A stretch of DNA of 64,000 bases from [Phialemoniopsis] sp. UDSM-2020 (Eukaryota > Ascomycota > Sordariomycetes > Thyridiales > Thyridiaceae): the NCBI GenBank assembly GCA_018873225.1, contig JAEILZ010000001.1, positions 1-64,000 on the forward strand, given 5' to 3'. The notes beneath the pieces were generated by a model, which searched no databases, was not told the origin of the DNA, and saw nothing but the letters and a program-made list of their open reading frames with translations. Each line of letters starts with the position of its first letter. Position 1 is the stretch's first letter. Below are positions 33,407 to 43,346 of the stretch, piece by piece. The translations under genes and the position numbers were made by a program.

Positions 33407-34007
33407 CTTCTAGAACGTTTAGCTGCTTCTGGTCACTTTGTTGTCAAAGGGGTGTAAAGAAAAGCCGGAGAGTCTAGGTCCAGATCGTAGGCTTCTCTTC
33501 CCGACCTTTTATCAATTTGCCTTCCATCCTCGGAATGCGTGCTTCCTGCGGCCCTATACAAATCCAGGTGAAAATGTTATTAACCTCGCTTCCGGTTGAA
33601 TGGCAGAGCTTCCCAACACAATTGACTTGTGGACACCCGCCAACGAGATGCAAATAGTCAGGGCCTTGCGGTTGTGATTGGTGGTCCCATGACGTGTCCA
33701 GACCAGGTTTTTATTCGCCTATATTGAACATCCGGCAGATGTGCCAGACACCTCTTGGCCTACCGGCAGATGGGTCTAATCAGGCCTTCTCCTATTGGCT
33801 TCGCGCATTGCCGCGAAGATCTTGAGCATCATTTTACCCACAACCTTATATATTAGCTATTTCATTTCGCCACTGACCTGTCAAACCAAAAGGGGCAAAT
33901 TATATGACCTATACACCAAACATAACCAGAATGTAGTCTTCTGATTACTCAAGAGCGGTTCGATTGAAGGCAGCACATTTCGGCCTGGCACGCTTTTGGC
34001 CTACCAG

Positions 34008-34346
34008 TTACGCTTTTTGCCCTTCATTGAAGGATTTCTGTTCGAGTGTTCTTTCAAGCGCTTGGCCGGTCCATACTTGTCTGGACATATCTCTCTGGTA
34101 TAGCAGCAACAACGTTTTGAGCTGGCCATTCATCATGGGAGGCCGATTTAGTAGCCCGACAGTCACGAGGAAGTCCTGGACCCGTCCAAATTTTGGTGAG
34201 GAGACATCACTTGGATTCTGTGATTTCTCTTGGGGTATGCCAGGCTTCAGCTCATGCATGATTTGATGGAGGATTTCGAGAGAAGTCCCAAAGTTCCAAG
34301 GATTGGTATTGGTTGTCTCCTCTGTTGGTTCGAAATGGTATCGGTT
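34008..34346 (-). CDS. Possible fragment of an unknown gene
   Basis: An open frame of 112 codons ending at 34008 has a protein-like composition (for example KFGRVQDFLVTVGLLNRPP and LLLLYQRDMSRQ). It is bounded upstream by a stop at 34347. An ATG occurs at 34259; upstream exons could not be found. I do not recognise the family, and it may be chance or the tail of a lost gene. Confidence 0.2.
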   Translation of the reverse strand, partial: NRYHFEPTEETTNTNPWNFGTSLEILHQIMHELKPGIPQEKSQNPSDVSSPKFGRVQDFLVTVGLLNRPPMMNGQLKTLLLLYQRDMSRQVWTGQALERTLEQKSFNEGQKA

Positions 34347-35171
34347 TTAGCGGTCCATCCCAGCTTCACAAAAGACTTTGGATTGGCTGAGTACTACTCT
34401 GCACAGGAAAAGCAAGGAAGTCGGCACATTACTCGGTACGCCAATGACCCGACAGACAAGACGCTAGGAGAACCAGGGTTAGGCTGACCATGAATCAAAC
34501 GCCCAGAATAGGTCAAGTAGTGGCCGCTTGTTGTGTGACAACTGATTTCGAGAGATGTTTCTGTATCGGGGAAGACTCTGGGCTCTAGTCAAAAATGCTT
34601 GGGCTGTTGTAATTTTAAATCATCCTCTGCTTCGCGTTCGTCGATGTCGTATTTTCACGCCAATTCATGGCACACCACCTTCGCCTGGGTAGCGTAGTGG
34701 CCAAGCCATCCTTCACAGAATTTCCCTTGCAGTCGACACGCAAATTGAGTCGATTTCAGGCATAGTCAGTCTTCCCCTGCATTGAACGCGCTGGGGCTCA
34801 CACCCCACATTCAGGCATTCCTGGGATTTTTGCGATCCGTGTAGGCTAGTGATGTGGCGGAGCGACTCCCGGAGTTGGCTGTTGGACGAGTTGGGCCGAG
34901 CTTAGACATCGGGGCATAAGAATCGGCTACCGCTTGGGTCTCTCACCGTTGCATCGCGAGCATGCACCGGATCGGACCGCAGCCATTCGTCGGGTATGGG
35001 GGTGGCTTACTCCAAATGTCTTGATAGCGTCAGAATCCGCCTCTATTCTGTCATCGTTTTGCTCTGAGATGGAAACGCCAAGCATGGTTCTCCGCATCAG
35101 CCAACGTAACGATATCCGCTCCGTCCGGGGCTCCGGGGTACCTCACTCGCGTTTATGACCCGAGCATGGAG

Positions 35172-35179
35172 TATATAAA
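35172..35179 (+). promoter_or_regulatory. TATA box of the Asp-box gene
   Basis: TATATAAA about 95 bases before the ATG at 35274, a normal position for a fungal TATA element. Confidence 0.5.
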
Positions 35180-35273
35180 TCATGGGGGAACTGGTCCTTG
35201 TTCAGCTGTTTCTACTCTATGGTAGTACAGCAGCGCCGTTGCGGTATTATTCACCAGGTATCCTTCAGCAATT

Positions 35274-37007
35274 ATGGTCACGCTTCGCAGCCTCGCCTTG
35301 GGCGCCGTGTACGCCGCAAGTGCCATCACCCCAGTGCTTGCGGATGCCACTGGCTCCTATGTCTGGAAGCCTCCTGTCAAGAATGAGGCCAATGTTTACC
35401 CCCGTGTCATCGAACTGAAGCATGCTGGTAGCGACAACGGCAAGATGCTAGCCACGTGGGAGCATTGGTACACCAAAGGAGCAGACACGGCCGACCCTGA
35501 TGGGACTCCAGGCAACTTCATCATCCGTCAGAGCAAGGATGACGGAAACACCTGGAGCACCCTGACCGTCGTCAACGACACCCAGACAGGCCCCGGACAT
35601 CCATGCGCTCGATTCTGGCAGCCTTTCTTTTTCGAGTTTCCCAAGAAGCTCGGAAACTACCCCGAGGGTACCCTACTCTTGGTCGGCAACCTGGTTCCCT
35701 TCAACAAGACCTTCACCGAGTTCTTCACCTGGCGCTCCACCGACCACGGAGCGACGTGGAAGCCCGTCGGTGCGTGGCAGCAGGGCGGCACCACCACGGC
35801 CGGCATCTGGGAGCCGTTCTTGTATCTTGACAGCAAGGACAGACTGGTGGCTGCTTTCTCTGACGAGCGCGATGCTGCCAACCACAGCCAGATGCTGGTC
35901 CACGTCATTTCCGAGGATGGTGGTGACAGCTGGGGCCCAGTGGTTCGTACCGTCGCGAGCACCAACCAGGCCGACAGACCGGGCATGGTGACCGTTGACC
36001 GGATGGATAACGGCGATTATATCATGGCTTATGAGATCTGCGGTCGCACTGGCTGCCCCATCTTCGTCAAGACGTCGAAGGATGGTGTCACCTGGAACCC
36101 GACTGACCTCGGAACCGCGGTGGCAACAAAGGACGGAGTCTTCGCCGGATCGGCCGCATATATGGTTTGGGACTCAACTCTCAAGCAGGTTATCATTGCC
36201 CCTCACTCGGCATGGGAGATCGCTACGAACACCAAGGGCCCCCGCAACCAACGAATTGTTTTTACCAACAAGAACCACGGCACTGGCGAGTGGGAGTGGG
36301 TTCCCTCCCCCTGGTACGTCGACATCGCTTCGAAGACTTGCAACTCCAACTACAGCCCTCACCTGCTTCCTCGTGCCAATGGGGTTCTCCGATACACGGC
36401 ATCCACGAGTGACGGAAGCACGGGTCACTGCGCTGAGAAGACAGGTGAAGCGCCCGTCGGAGTTCTGCCCTACACGGCAGACTTCGCAGCGAAGGGTCAG
36501 GCTGGCTGGATCAACTTCGCGGGACAGTGGAGCATCTCTGGCAGCGAGTATAGAGTCGCTCCGGTCGGCGATGTTGAGGCTAGGGCGATTACTGGTTCTT
36601 CTGGATGGACCGACTATGAGATCAGCGCCGACGTCATGATCTCAGGCACTTCTGGAGTGGTGGCTCTCACCACGCGACACACCGCCCCTTACAATGGAGC
36701 CAATGCTTTCAATGGATACATGGCGGCCATCAACTCCTGGACCGGCAACCTGACGGTGTCTCGCGAGACGCAGAATATGGTTGTGCTGAACTCCAAGGCT
36801 CACCCGGGTGGGATCGTGGGCGGTAAATGGTACCATCTCTCGTTCAAGGTTCAGAAGAACGAGCTCACCGCAACGCTTACGTCTGACTCTGGTTCCGCCC
36901 AGACCACGTACAAGACTGTGGACAGCAGCTGGCCCAAGGGAGTGGCAGGACTGATCGCGAGGAACGGTGGTGGCTCTTTCAAGAACGTCAAGATTGTCGC
37001 CGTTTAG
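35274..37007 (+). CDS. Secreted Asp-box (sialidase-fold) protein with C-terminal lectin-like domain
   Basis: A single exon encodes 577 residues. A signal peptide (about 23 residues, ending in LADA) precedes a six-bladed propeller marked by Asp boxes SKDDGNTW, STDHGATW, SEDGGDSW and SKDGVTW, with Arg-containing strands such as YPRVIEL and a conserved NYSPHLLPRANGVLRY. The C-terminal 180 residues (from about PYTADF) look like a concanavalin/LamG-type domain with GWTDYEISADVMIS and KWYHLSFKVQKNELTATL. Such proteins are extracellular sialidase-superfamily glycosidases; GH33 sialidase/KDNase or another exo-glycosidase activity cannot be decided without checking the Arg triad, Tyr/Glu pair and acid/base residue. 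The divergent neighbour also encodes a secreted protein. Confidence 0.82.
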   Translation: MVTLRSLALGAVYAASAITPVLADATGSYVWKPPVKNEANVYPRVIELKHAGSDNGKMLATWEHWYTKGADTADPDGTPGNFIIRQSKDDGNTWSTLTVVNDTQTGPGHPCARFWQPFFFEFPKKLGNYPEGTLLLVGNLVPFNKTFTEFFTWRSTDHGATWKPVGAWQQGGTTTAGIWEPFLYLDSKDRLVAAFSDERDAANHSQMLVHVISEDGGDSWGPVVRTVASTNQADRPGMVTVDRMDNGDYIMAYEICGRTGCPIFVKTSKDGVTWNPTDLGTAVATKDGVFAGSAAYMVWDSTLKQVIIAPHSAWEIATNTKGPRNQRIVFTNKNHGTGEWEWVPSPWYVDIASKTCNSNYSPHLLPRANGVLRYTASTSDGSTGHCAEKTGEAPVGVLPYTADFAAKGQAGWINFAGQWSISGSEYRVAPVGDVEARAITGSSGWTDYEISADVMISGTSGVVALTTRHTAPYNGANAFNGYMAAINSWTGNLTVSRETQNMVVLNSKAHPGGIVGGKWYHLSFKVQKNELTATLTSDSGSAQTTYKTVDSSWPKGVAGLIARNGGGSFKNVKIVAV

Positions 37008-37071
37008 ATAAATCCTCAAATACAAACTGACCTCTCCTCTGTATTACATCCCATGCTACACCGCAGTCTCT

Positions 37072-38080
37072 TTACCGGGCCTCATACGGGCACTTGGCTG
37101 CTTTCGTAATGGGGCTTGCGCCAGCATCTAACAACATGACAATGCCCGCTTCAAACCCTTGCGTCGCCGCTACGTGTAAAGGCGTCCAACCTGCCCAATT
37201 ACCAGCATTGACCTCAGACCCGCCTGGAGAACATGCAGCAACCAGTATGCGCATTATCCCTTCGTGGCTATACCAAGCACCATAATGAATCGAGCTATGA
37301 CGTTCCGAGTCAGAATCTCCGACTCGAGCCCCAGAATTGACCAACAGCGATACCATCCCAACATGTCCCTCGATGATAGCGTGCATGAGTGGAGTTCTTC
37401 CATCGCTATCGCGCTCGTTGACATCTACCTTGCCCTGTCCTAGTAGAGCTCGTACGACGCCTTCGTGCCCCTGCTGTGCGGCAATATGAATGGCATTCAG
37501 CCAGCCATCTGGCTCGCCCGGGTGGCGGAAGATGTTGTGGCGGGCTGCATGACCAAGATGGCGAGGAGATCGAGTTGCTTGCGGGATGTTGCGAGCCGGT
37601 CCAGTTTTGCCGAGGCTGGAGTCGTCAATCGGATGGTAATTGCTTTTCAACGATAGTGGGCTGATGGCTAGAGGAGGGAGTAGATGTTGGCCAGGTGCGA
37701 GCTGTGGTAGGTTGTAGGTGACGTCGTCACTGTAGTCAGGCTTGTCCGGTTCGTGTGACGAAGTGGCTTCATCTAGGAAGCTTGCAGGCCGAGATAATGT
37801 CGTGGTGCTTGATGGTGTTGAGTTTGCGATGGTGCCAGCTGGCGTTGGTAGAGACGTAATGGAATGCGATGAACTTCTAGGCGAGCGAGAGGCTCGGCCA
37901 AGATCCTCGGTGTGAGGCACCGCACGTCTGGAACCGTGTTTCTCTGCAATGGTCAGGATATTCCATTATTAATCTAAGAAGTAGAGTGGAGAACTTACGA
38001 CGGAATTTACGCTGCGCGATGCGATTCTGGACTCGTCGTCGTTCGACTGGATCGGTAGGCAGCTCATCAGTTACATCCAT
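37072..38080 (-). CDS. bANK regulator: bZIP basic region plus ankyrin repeats (TOXE-like)
   Basis: Two exons (38080-37999, 37943-37072; 55-base intron) encode 317 residues. The N-terminus DPVERRRVQNRIAQRKFRQK is a bZIP-type basic region, but no leucine heptads follow. After a Ser/Pro-rich linker come about four ankyrin repeats (from NAIHIAAQQGHEGVVRALL to the C-terminus, including GRTPLMHAIIEGHVGMVSLL and GWTPLHVAATQGFEAGIVML). This basic-plus-ankyrin layout without a zipper is the bANK architecture of TOXE, the HC-toxin regulator of Cochliobolus, and of Apf2, the apicidin regulator of Fusarium. They are nuclear activators of metabolite clusters. It is divergent from an SDR gene with a 668-base shared promoter. 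No NRPS or PKS gene is in the window. Confidence 0.82.
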
Positions 38081-38748
38081 GTCCTTTGATCAGTCGGCCT
38101 GAACATGACAGAGTAAGCAGAAGCAGAAGCCTTTTCTTACAGATGTGGAGATGGTAAGCGGCAAATAATCTGTCGTAGGGGTGAGTGTGAGTAGAAGGGT
38201 TTGATGTGGAATTCAGAATGTCTTATCTCGAGCTTGGCTCCAAGAGCTTGCTTACTAAAAGAAAAGGCCTTTTTTGCGGACGATGTGTGCAAGACATCAC
38301 TCTCCGTACCTCCACCGGCCCCACGCTTACCCCCCGCTTTAAACAGTAAGCATAAGCTTCGAGAGCTTCCAGGCGTAATCATCTTATTTTTCTTTTATTC
38401 TTAGGCGTAATCAGTCACTCCTGCAATGTGGGGCTAGTCACCCCTGCATCGGAGGCAACATGTCTTGGTTGTCAAGCTTCTCTTCATAACATGCAGGTAC
38501 GCAGGCACGCTTACTTTATGTTCGGATTACTATTAGACGATCATGTTATGGAAGTTTATCCACATAAGCATAATCATGACTGATTGCGAGTCCAGAGCGT
38601 TTCTCGTACCTTTACTAGATATTGTCCATCCCTGAAGTTCTTTCCTTATATAAAACCACCAGTATTTGGTTCATCAATTTGAATTATTCTTCTCCATTAC
38701 TCTCAAGGGCCTCCATGCAAGCTGCAGCAAAGCTCAACTTTTAACACC
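38081..38748. promoter_or_regulatory. Divergent promoter between the bANK regulator and SDR genes
   Basis: 668 bases; TATATAAAA at 38647-38655 lies about 95 bases before the SDR start. I looked for the TOXE box ATCTCNCGNA and found no full match. No gene seen. Confidence 0.45.
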
Positions 38749-39684
38749 ATGCATCCAACCATCGTCTTGATCACCGGCGCTTCCCGCGGCGTCGGGAAAG
38801 GATTACTTGAGCACTACCTGGCTCGACCTAACCACACCGTCATTGCTTCGGTCCGGAATCCCGGAGATGAGAATGCTCAATCGCTGGAGAAGCTACCCAA
38901 GGGAGATAATTCATCGCTGATTGTGATCAAGATCGACTCTACAGTCAGATCGGATGCTGCCGAGGCCATAAAGACTCTCGATGCCAGAGGCGTGGATCAC
39001 ATAGATCTTGTCATCGCAAACGCGGGGATCAGTGACATCTATCCCAAGGTTGCAGACCTCGACACCGATGATCTGCAGAAGCACATGGTTGTGAACGATT
39101 ATGCCTTCGTTTGGCTATTTCAGGCTGTCATTCATTTGCTCAAGAAAGCCCCCCAGCCGAAACTTATGGCCATCGGTTCAACGGCAGGGATTCTAACGGT
39201 ATGTTATGTCTCTATCCATGTATGAGTATGTCGTGATCCCAATTGCTAATGTCTTTACTGGTTGTAGTAAGTTGATCTGCTGTCTCATGACGACTCAGCA
39301 TTGAAAGCTAAACGAGAAAATACGATAACAGTGACATGTTGCCCGTTCCACATGCGGCTTATGGGCCATCGAAAGCTGCTCTCCACTTCCACTGCAAAAA
39401 GATCCATCGGGAAGAGACGTGGCTCATAACCTTCCCTATACATCCTGGGTAGGATCACATCTTTCAGACAAAATATCACAGATAACCTAGGCTAATCAAG
39501 CTATAGATTCGTTCAAACAGACATGGGGCGGTATGCTGCCAGCCTCATGGGCCCGGGAGAAGTACCCCCGACAACTATAGAGGAGTCTGTCAATGGGCTG
39601 GTTAGCATTGTGGACTCTGCTACTCGTGAAAGCCATAGTGGCAGACTTTGGCTTTTTACCGGAGAGGAGGTTAAGCACTGGTAA
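38749..39684 (+). CDS. Short-chain dehydrogenase/reductase, junction problem in the middle
   Basis: Coding blocks 38749-39198, 39332-39448 and 39507-39684 together resemble fungal SDRs of the Nor-1/ketoreductase type. They supply TGASRGVGKG (cofactor motif), IDLVIANAG, MAIGSTAGIL (catalytic Ser), AAYGPSKAA (catalytic YxxxK) and HPGFVQTDMG. Blocks two and three join cleanly by a 58-base GT-AG intron. Blocks one and two do not: donor 39199 is in phase 0, while the acceptor at 39330-39331 gives T before GAC ATG, one base too many. No other donor or acceptor pair rescues it. A single-base insertion, a very unusual splice or an assembly error is needed. Function would be NADP-dependent ketone reduction; the bANK neighbour hints at a metabolite pathway. 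Confidence 0.65.
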
Positions 39685-40096
39685 TCGATCGATCGAGTAA
39701 GTAAAATGGACGGGTAAAGGGGCAGATATCGCTCTCAGGGTGTACTCCCGAATCCGATCCTATGGCTTCGGACAATTGAGTCGATAAATAATTACAGCCA
39801 GTATTTTCCTTGCATCCAGAGAGCATACGCCCATCTTGCGATGTTCTTATGAATGTTTTGCCCACCAGTGCATAATTGTGAATTCTTGCCAAGAATTGTA
39901 TAAAATACTCACTCCGATCCCGAGTCACAGCCTTCAGACATACTCTGTATTTGAGGTTGTCAATTTATACAGCCTTGACAAGACATCACAAATTCGCAAT
40001 GCGAAACTCAATCTTCAAAAGTGGCGTACAGACATAAGACTTAACACATCAAAGGAAGCGTTCGGGTTCACAAGAACTCATTATAGTGTTGTCTGT
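39685..40096. other. Intergenic region
   Basis: 412 bases between the converging SDR and NAD(P)-binding genes. No gene, RNA or repeat recognised. Confidence 0.35.
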
Positions 40097-40954
40097 TCAA
40101 GCACTGAGTGCCCGTTGGCCAATACCTACCAAATCATCATTAAGCAACGGTTCTTTCTCGAAACCGTTGAGAACTTGGTGAATCAACGCCGCTGCACACT
40201 CATCGAGTGAGACACTCGGAAGGACCTCGCCTCGGTCATCAGCGTACTTTTCCATGGCACTAGTTCTGGGACGATTAGTCTTGGTGATGACGGCGGGCTT
40301 AGCGACACACGCCTCTAGCAGGCCTCGGTGTCTTGCAGCAATAGACAAAATCTGATTCTCTGTGTCACCCTGTTTATTGAATTAGTATGAGCAACTAGCT
40401 ACAAAAAGCCAAATTCAAGGCAGAGCCACTTACGCGCATGTAGAAGTACGGTGCAATCTTGGCCGGGCCCCAAGTGGGTTTGGTTCGATCCCTCTCGCAA
40501 CCGAGCCCACTCACATACAAGAAGCGAAACGGTTTGCAGACTTCAGAGTCAATCATGGCTTGTAGTCCAGCCAGAGTACTGTCGTGGCAAACACGTTTGA
40601 CTTCAGCAAAATCTTTATCTAGCGACTTGCTCGGTGTTATAGCCACCGTCCTGAAATTGCCGTCAGCATACGTGTCTTGTCTAACAGCCAAGGCGATTGG
40701 AAGCGGAGAGGAAATGGTTGAAATTACCAGATACAAGCACTAGCCCCATTGAACCAGGCCCTGATATCTTCAGTGTATGTTTCGTAGTCACTAATAAGAA
40801 CATTGTGAAGTTTGATCCTGGAATCGTGGGTGGTTGACGCCTGAATAGGCTGGCGCGAGAGAGCAACTATTTCGGTAATCTCGGGATGGGCCAGAAGCTG
40901 TCGTATCAGCTCAGATCCAACTGTCCCGGAGGAGCCTGTTACGATGACTTTCAT
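40097..40954 (-). CDS. NAD(P)-binding, atypical SDR-like protein
   Basis: Three exons (40954-40728, 40650-40434, 40369-40097) encode 238 residues. The N-terminal MKVIVTGSSGTVGSELIRQL is a Rossmann glycine motif of the extended or atypical SDR kind (NAD(P)H-binding, PF13460-like), followed by IVALSRQP and, later, FRFLYVSGLG. There is no YxxxK in the usual place, although PYFYMR occurs in the corresponding region. Such fungal proteins are small cytosolic oxidoreductases or nucleotide-binding sensors, usually uncharacterised. It is convergent with the preceding SDR gene. Confidence 0.8.
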
Positions 40955-41432
40955 ATTGATAGCTTTTGACGGTGAGCGTTTGATATTGCAGCTGCTCCAA
41001 TGAACAGAATTACAGAATTGCCAGCAAAAGAAGAATAGGTTTTTTTGAGAAGATTGAAAATAAGCAAGCGGTGGAAACTGTCAGATCGAGAAATAATCAT
41101 GCCCCTCACACGTGATTGCAAATCCTTCGCAAAGATTTGGCATTTAGTTCTACTCTGCGCTTGTTGAACCCATCATAAATCGATATCAGTGTTGACAAAG
41201 GCTAATGATAGCTCATTGAGCCAAATTTTTCGCACGCCTGTTTAGTGGCCAGTGACGTCTTGACAAAAGACCTCTTGATCGCGTAAAACTGAATTCCGCT
41301 ACTGTTGACAGTCAAGTAGTTAAAATTGCTAGGAAGAGCAACAATACGTTGAATATCTATCCCTTAGCGTCAAATGTATTGGGACACGCTTTTCTTGGAT
41401 CTGCGCTCCTGCTTTGTAAAACGAGACATGGT
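40955..41432. other. Intergenic region
   Basis: 478 bases, rather AT-rich, between the start of the NAD(P)-binding gene and the end of the Zn2Cys6 gene. No feature recognised. Confidence 0.35.
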
Positions 41433-42757
41433 CTAGGTTTCATTGAGCATATCTAAGGCACTTTGTGCATTTCGACTCCAGTTCTTCAGAACCCAAAAGT
41501 GTTCATCCTCGACTAGACTAACGAGATGGATGAATTGTTGTAATATGAGAAGCGCAGGTGCATCTCTCTGTCGTAGAAGATATATAAAGTGGTCCGGAAC
41601 CTGACCAGCCCATCTTGCCAGGAAGAAGTGGTCAAATTTGGCCTCCGGTGTCCCAGGAAGGGGCGTTTCGTTTCGATGCTGAAATGCGATAACCTCTTTG
41701 TGCAGCTCCTCAAGGCGAGCAATTGCAAAGAGATTGGCAGCTTCGTCATTGTCCGCCTCAGACGAGCTGCTATCGTGTTCCCATCTCTCACTAGGTGACT
41801 CGTGCTCGCGCGTCCCGCAGACTCGGCGTCGCAGGTTCTGATATTTTGCCTTTATGGAGTCTCTCAAGGGAAACGTAGAGTAGTCAATCGTACCGTTGCC
41901 GCGGACGTCAATCCCGTAGGGTAGGGGTGTCGGAGTACCATCTGTTGACATCAAAGGCACTGCGATCCCCGAGACGCCTCTCACCATTACCAAAAACGCA
42001 AGAAACGTGTCCAAGGTAATGGCGGGGACTGAGCCGTCGACATCGCTCGGAGCATTGTCCGAAAGGCTTGCCATGGCTATACTCGAGACGAGAAGTGCCA
42101 TAGCCAGGCAAGGTCCAGCTGAGCACTCTTCCAAGTCTGTCAAAGTCTGACGAAACTCCGGAACACCAAGAACCATGTGATGCCGGCAGAGACGAGCATA
42201 GAACTGCTTTTTGTCTGCTCCAGCCAACGTGGACAGGTGCAGGGCAGAGTAGGCCAGCATGCCATGCATGAGGAACGGGTAACGCAGGGCATCCTCGCGC
42301 ACGGCATGACGCCACATCAGTGTGACCCTTGGGCGGACGGATACCGTTTGAGACGCGGCGGTGATGAAATGACTTAAGAGATAGAGATCTTGGCTCCAGC
42401 TAGACGCCATAAGGATGCCATCGTGGCCTCTGGAGACAAGGTGTTCAGAGGGCGGAGTGAACTCGAATCCGGTGTCAATTGGAGACTGCCATGGTCAGTA
42501 CATGTGATAAATCCCCAAAAGTCGATACTAGAAGGTATGGACTAACCAGACAGGGAACTGAATGAGCTCGTGGTGCTAGACTGCATGTCTCGCCACGCCG
42601 GATGCAATTGCTGCAGGGGCGTTCTTCATCGCACTAAGATCCTATTGTAAGCTGCGGCCAGAGCCAGTCAAATCAGTGTAGAGCCCACCTTAACCCTACG
42701 CTGCTTGCAGCGTTTGCAGCCGCGACGGCTCTTGGTGTGGACGCGTTTGGATGTCAT
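41433..42757 (-). CDS. Zn2Cys6 transcription factor
   Basis: Three exons (42757-42689, 42633-42547, 42485-41433) encode 402 residues. The zinc cluster is split by the first intron: GCKRCKQRRVK on exon 1 and CDEERPCSNCIRRGETC on exon 2, giving CX2CX6CX5CX2CX6C. The rest resembles the short fungal_trans_2-type regulators of the sterol-uptake (Upc2-like) group, with a C-terminal helical domain (MWRHAVREDALRYPFLMHGM and LMALAYSALHLS-like helices, FLARWAGQVPDHF). A nuclear regulator; targets unknown. The intron inside the cluster is common in fungi and is not an oddity. The gene lies between an NAD(P)-binding gene and a membrane protein gene. Confidence 0.88.
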
Positions 42758-43346
42758 CAACGGGGTTTGGCGGTCCGGAACAAGCACAGCAGGAAGGTTA
42801 GCGGATCTTGAAAGCGAGGCTACGCGAGGAATAAGTGAAGAGAGTAAGCTTTATCAATCTCAACGGACTGGCGCGACGCGCATGAAGCCGCGAATGCTTC
42901 TTGGCATTTGACCATGCACCTAGCAAGTGAGATGTGCCATGAGGTTGAGTTTGACCCGGAGGATGATGACAAGGGCCAATGATGAGCCTACCCGAGGGAC
43001 CTCGCATTTGTGATCCACACCAAGCCACAATCGAGTAAGCAAGGTAGCCGTATTGATACTAGCAGGGCTGCACTGGAATGGCTCGCTGTAACGGACCCCA
43101 GAATTTAATTAGCACCTGAAAGTTTGCATATTTAGCAACATAACACATTGACTCCCTAATGATACACCGAACGCCAGGCTTCATTTGGACAATTGAGGAT
43201 CATTTTATCTTCTTGAAACAACTTCTACCTAGGAAATGTATCAATCTGAAGTGACAAATATGAATTACAAAGAAAATCCCAACATGAGTACAAGACTGCC
43301 TGCGCGTTCCTGAACATATCAAAGGCGCTATGTCACCGACACAAGC
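42758..43346. other. Intergenic region
   Basis: 589 bases upstream of the Zn2Cys6 gene and downstream of the DUF2306 gene. No feature recognised. Confidence 0.35.

Larger units (their letters stand above)
33407..35273. other. Long intergenic region, 1.9 kb
   Basis: Separates the divergent DUF1996 and Asp-box genes. One possible gene fragment lies at 34008-34346 (minus). The promoter of the Asp-box gene is at its right end. Otherwise nothing recognised. Confidence 0.4.

Noticed and set aside
38081..38748. TOXE-box operator
   Set aside because: The nearest sequence (ATCTCGAGCT) misses a core position of ATCTCNCGNA.
42757..42757. tRNA or rRNA genes anywhere in the window
   Set aside because: No cloverleaf-like B-box/A-box pair or rRNA-like stretch was recognised by eye; a tRNAscan run would settle it.
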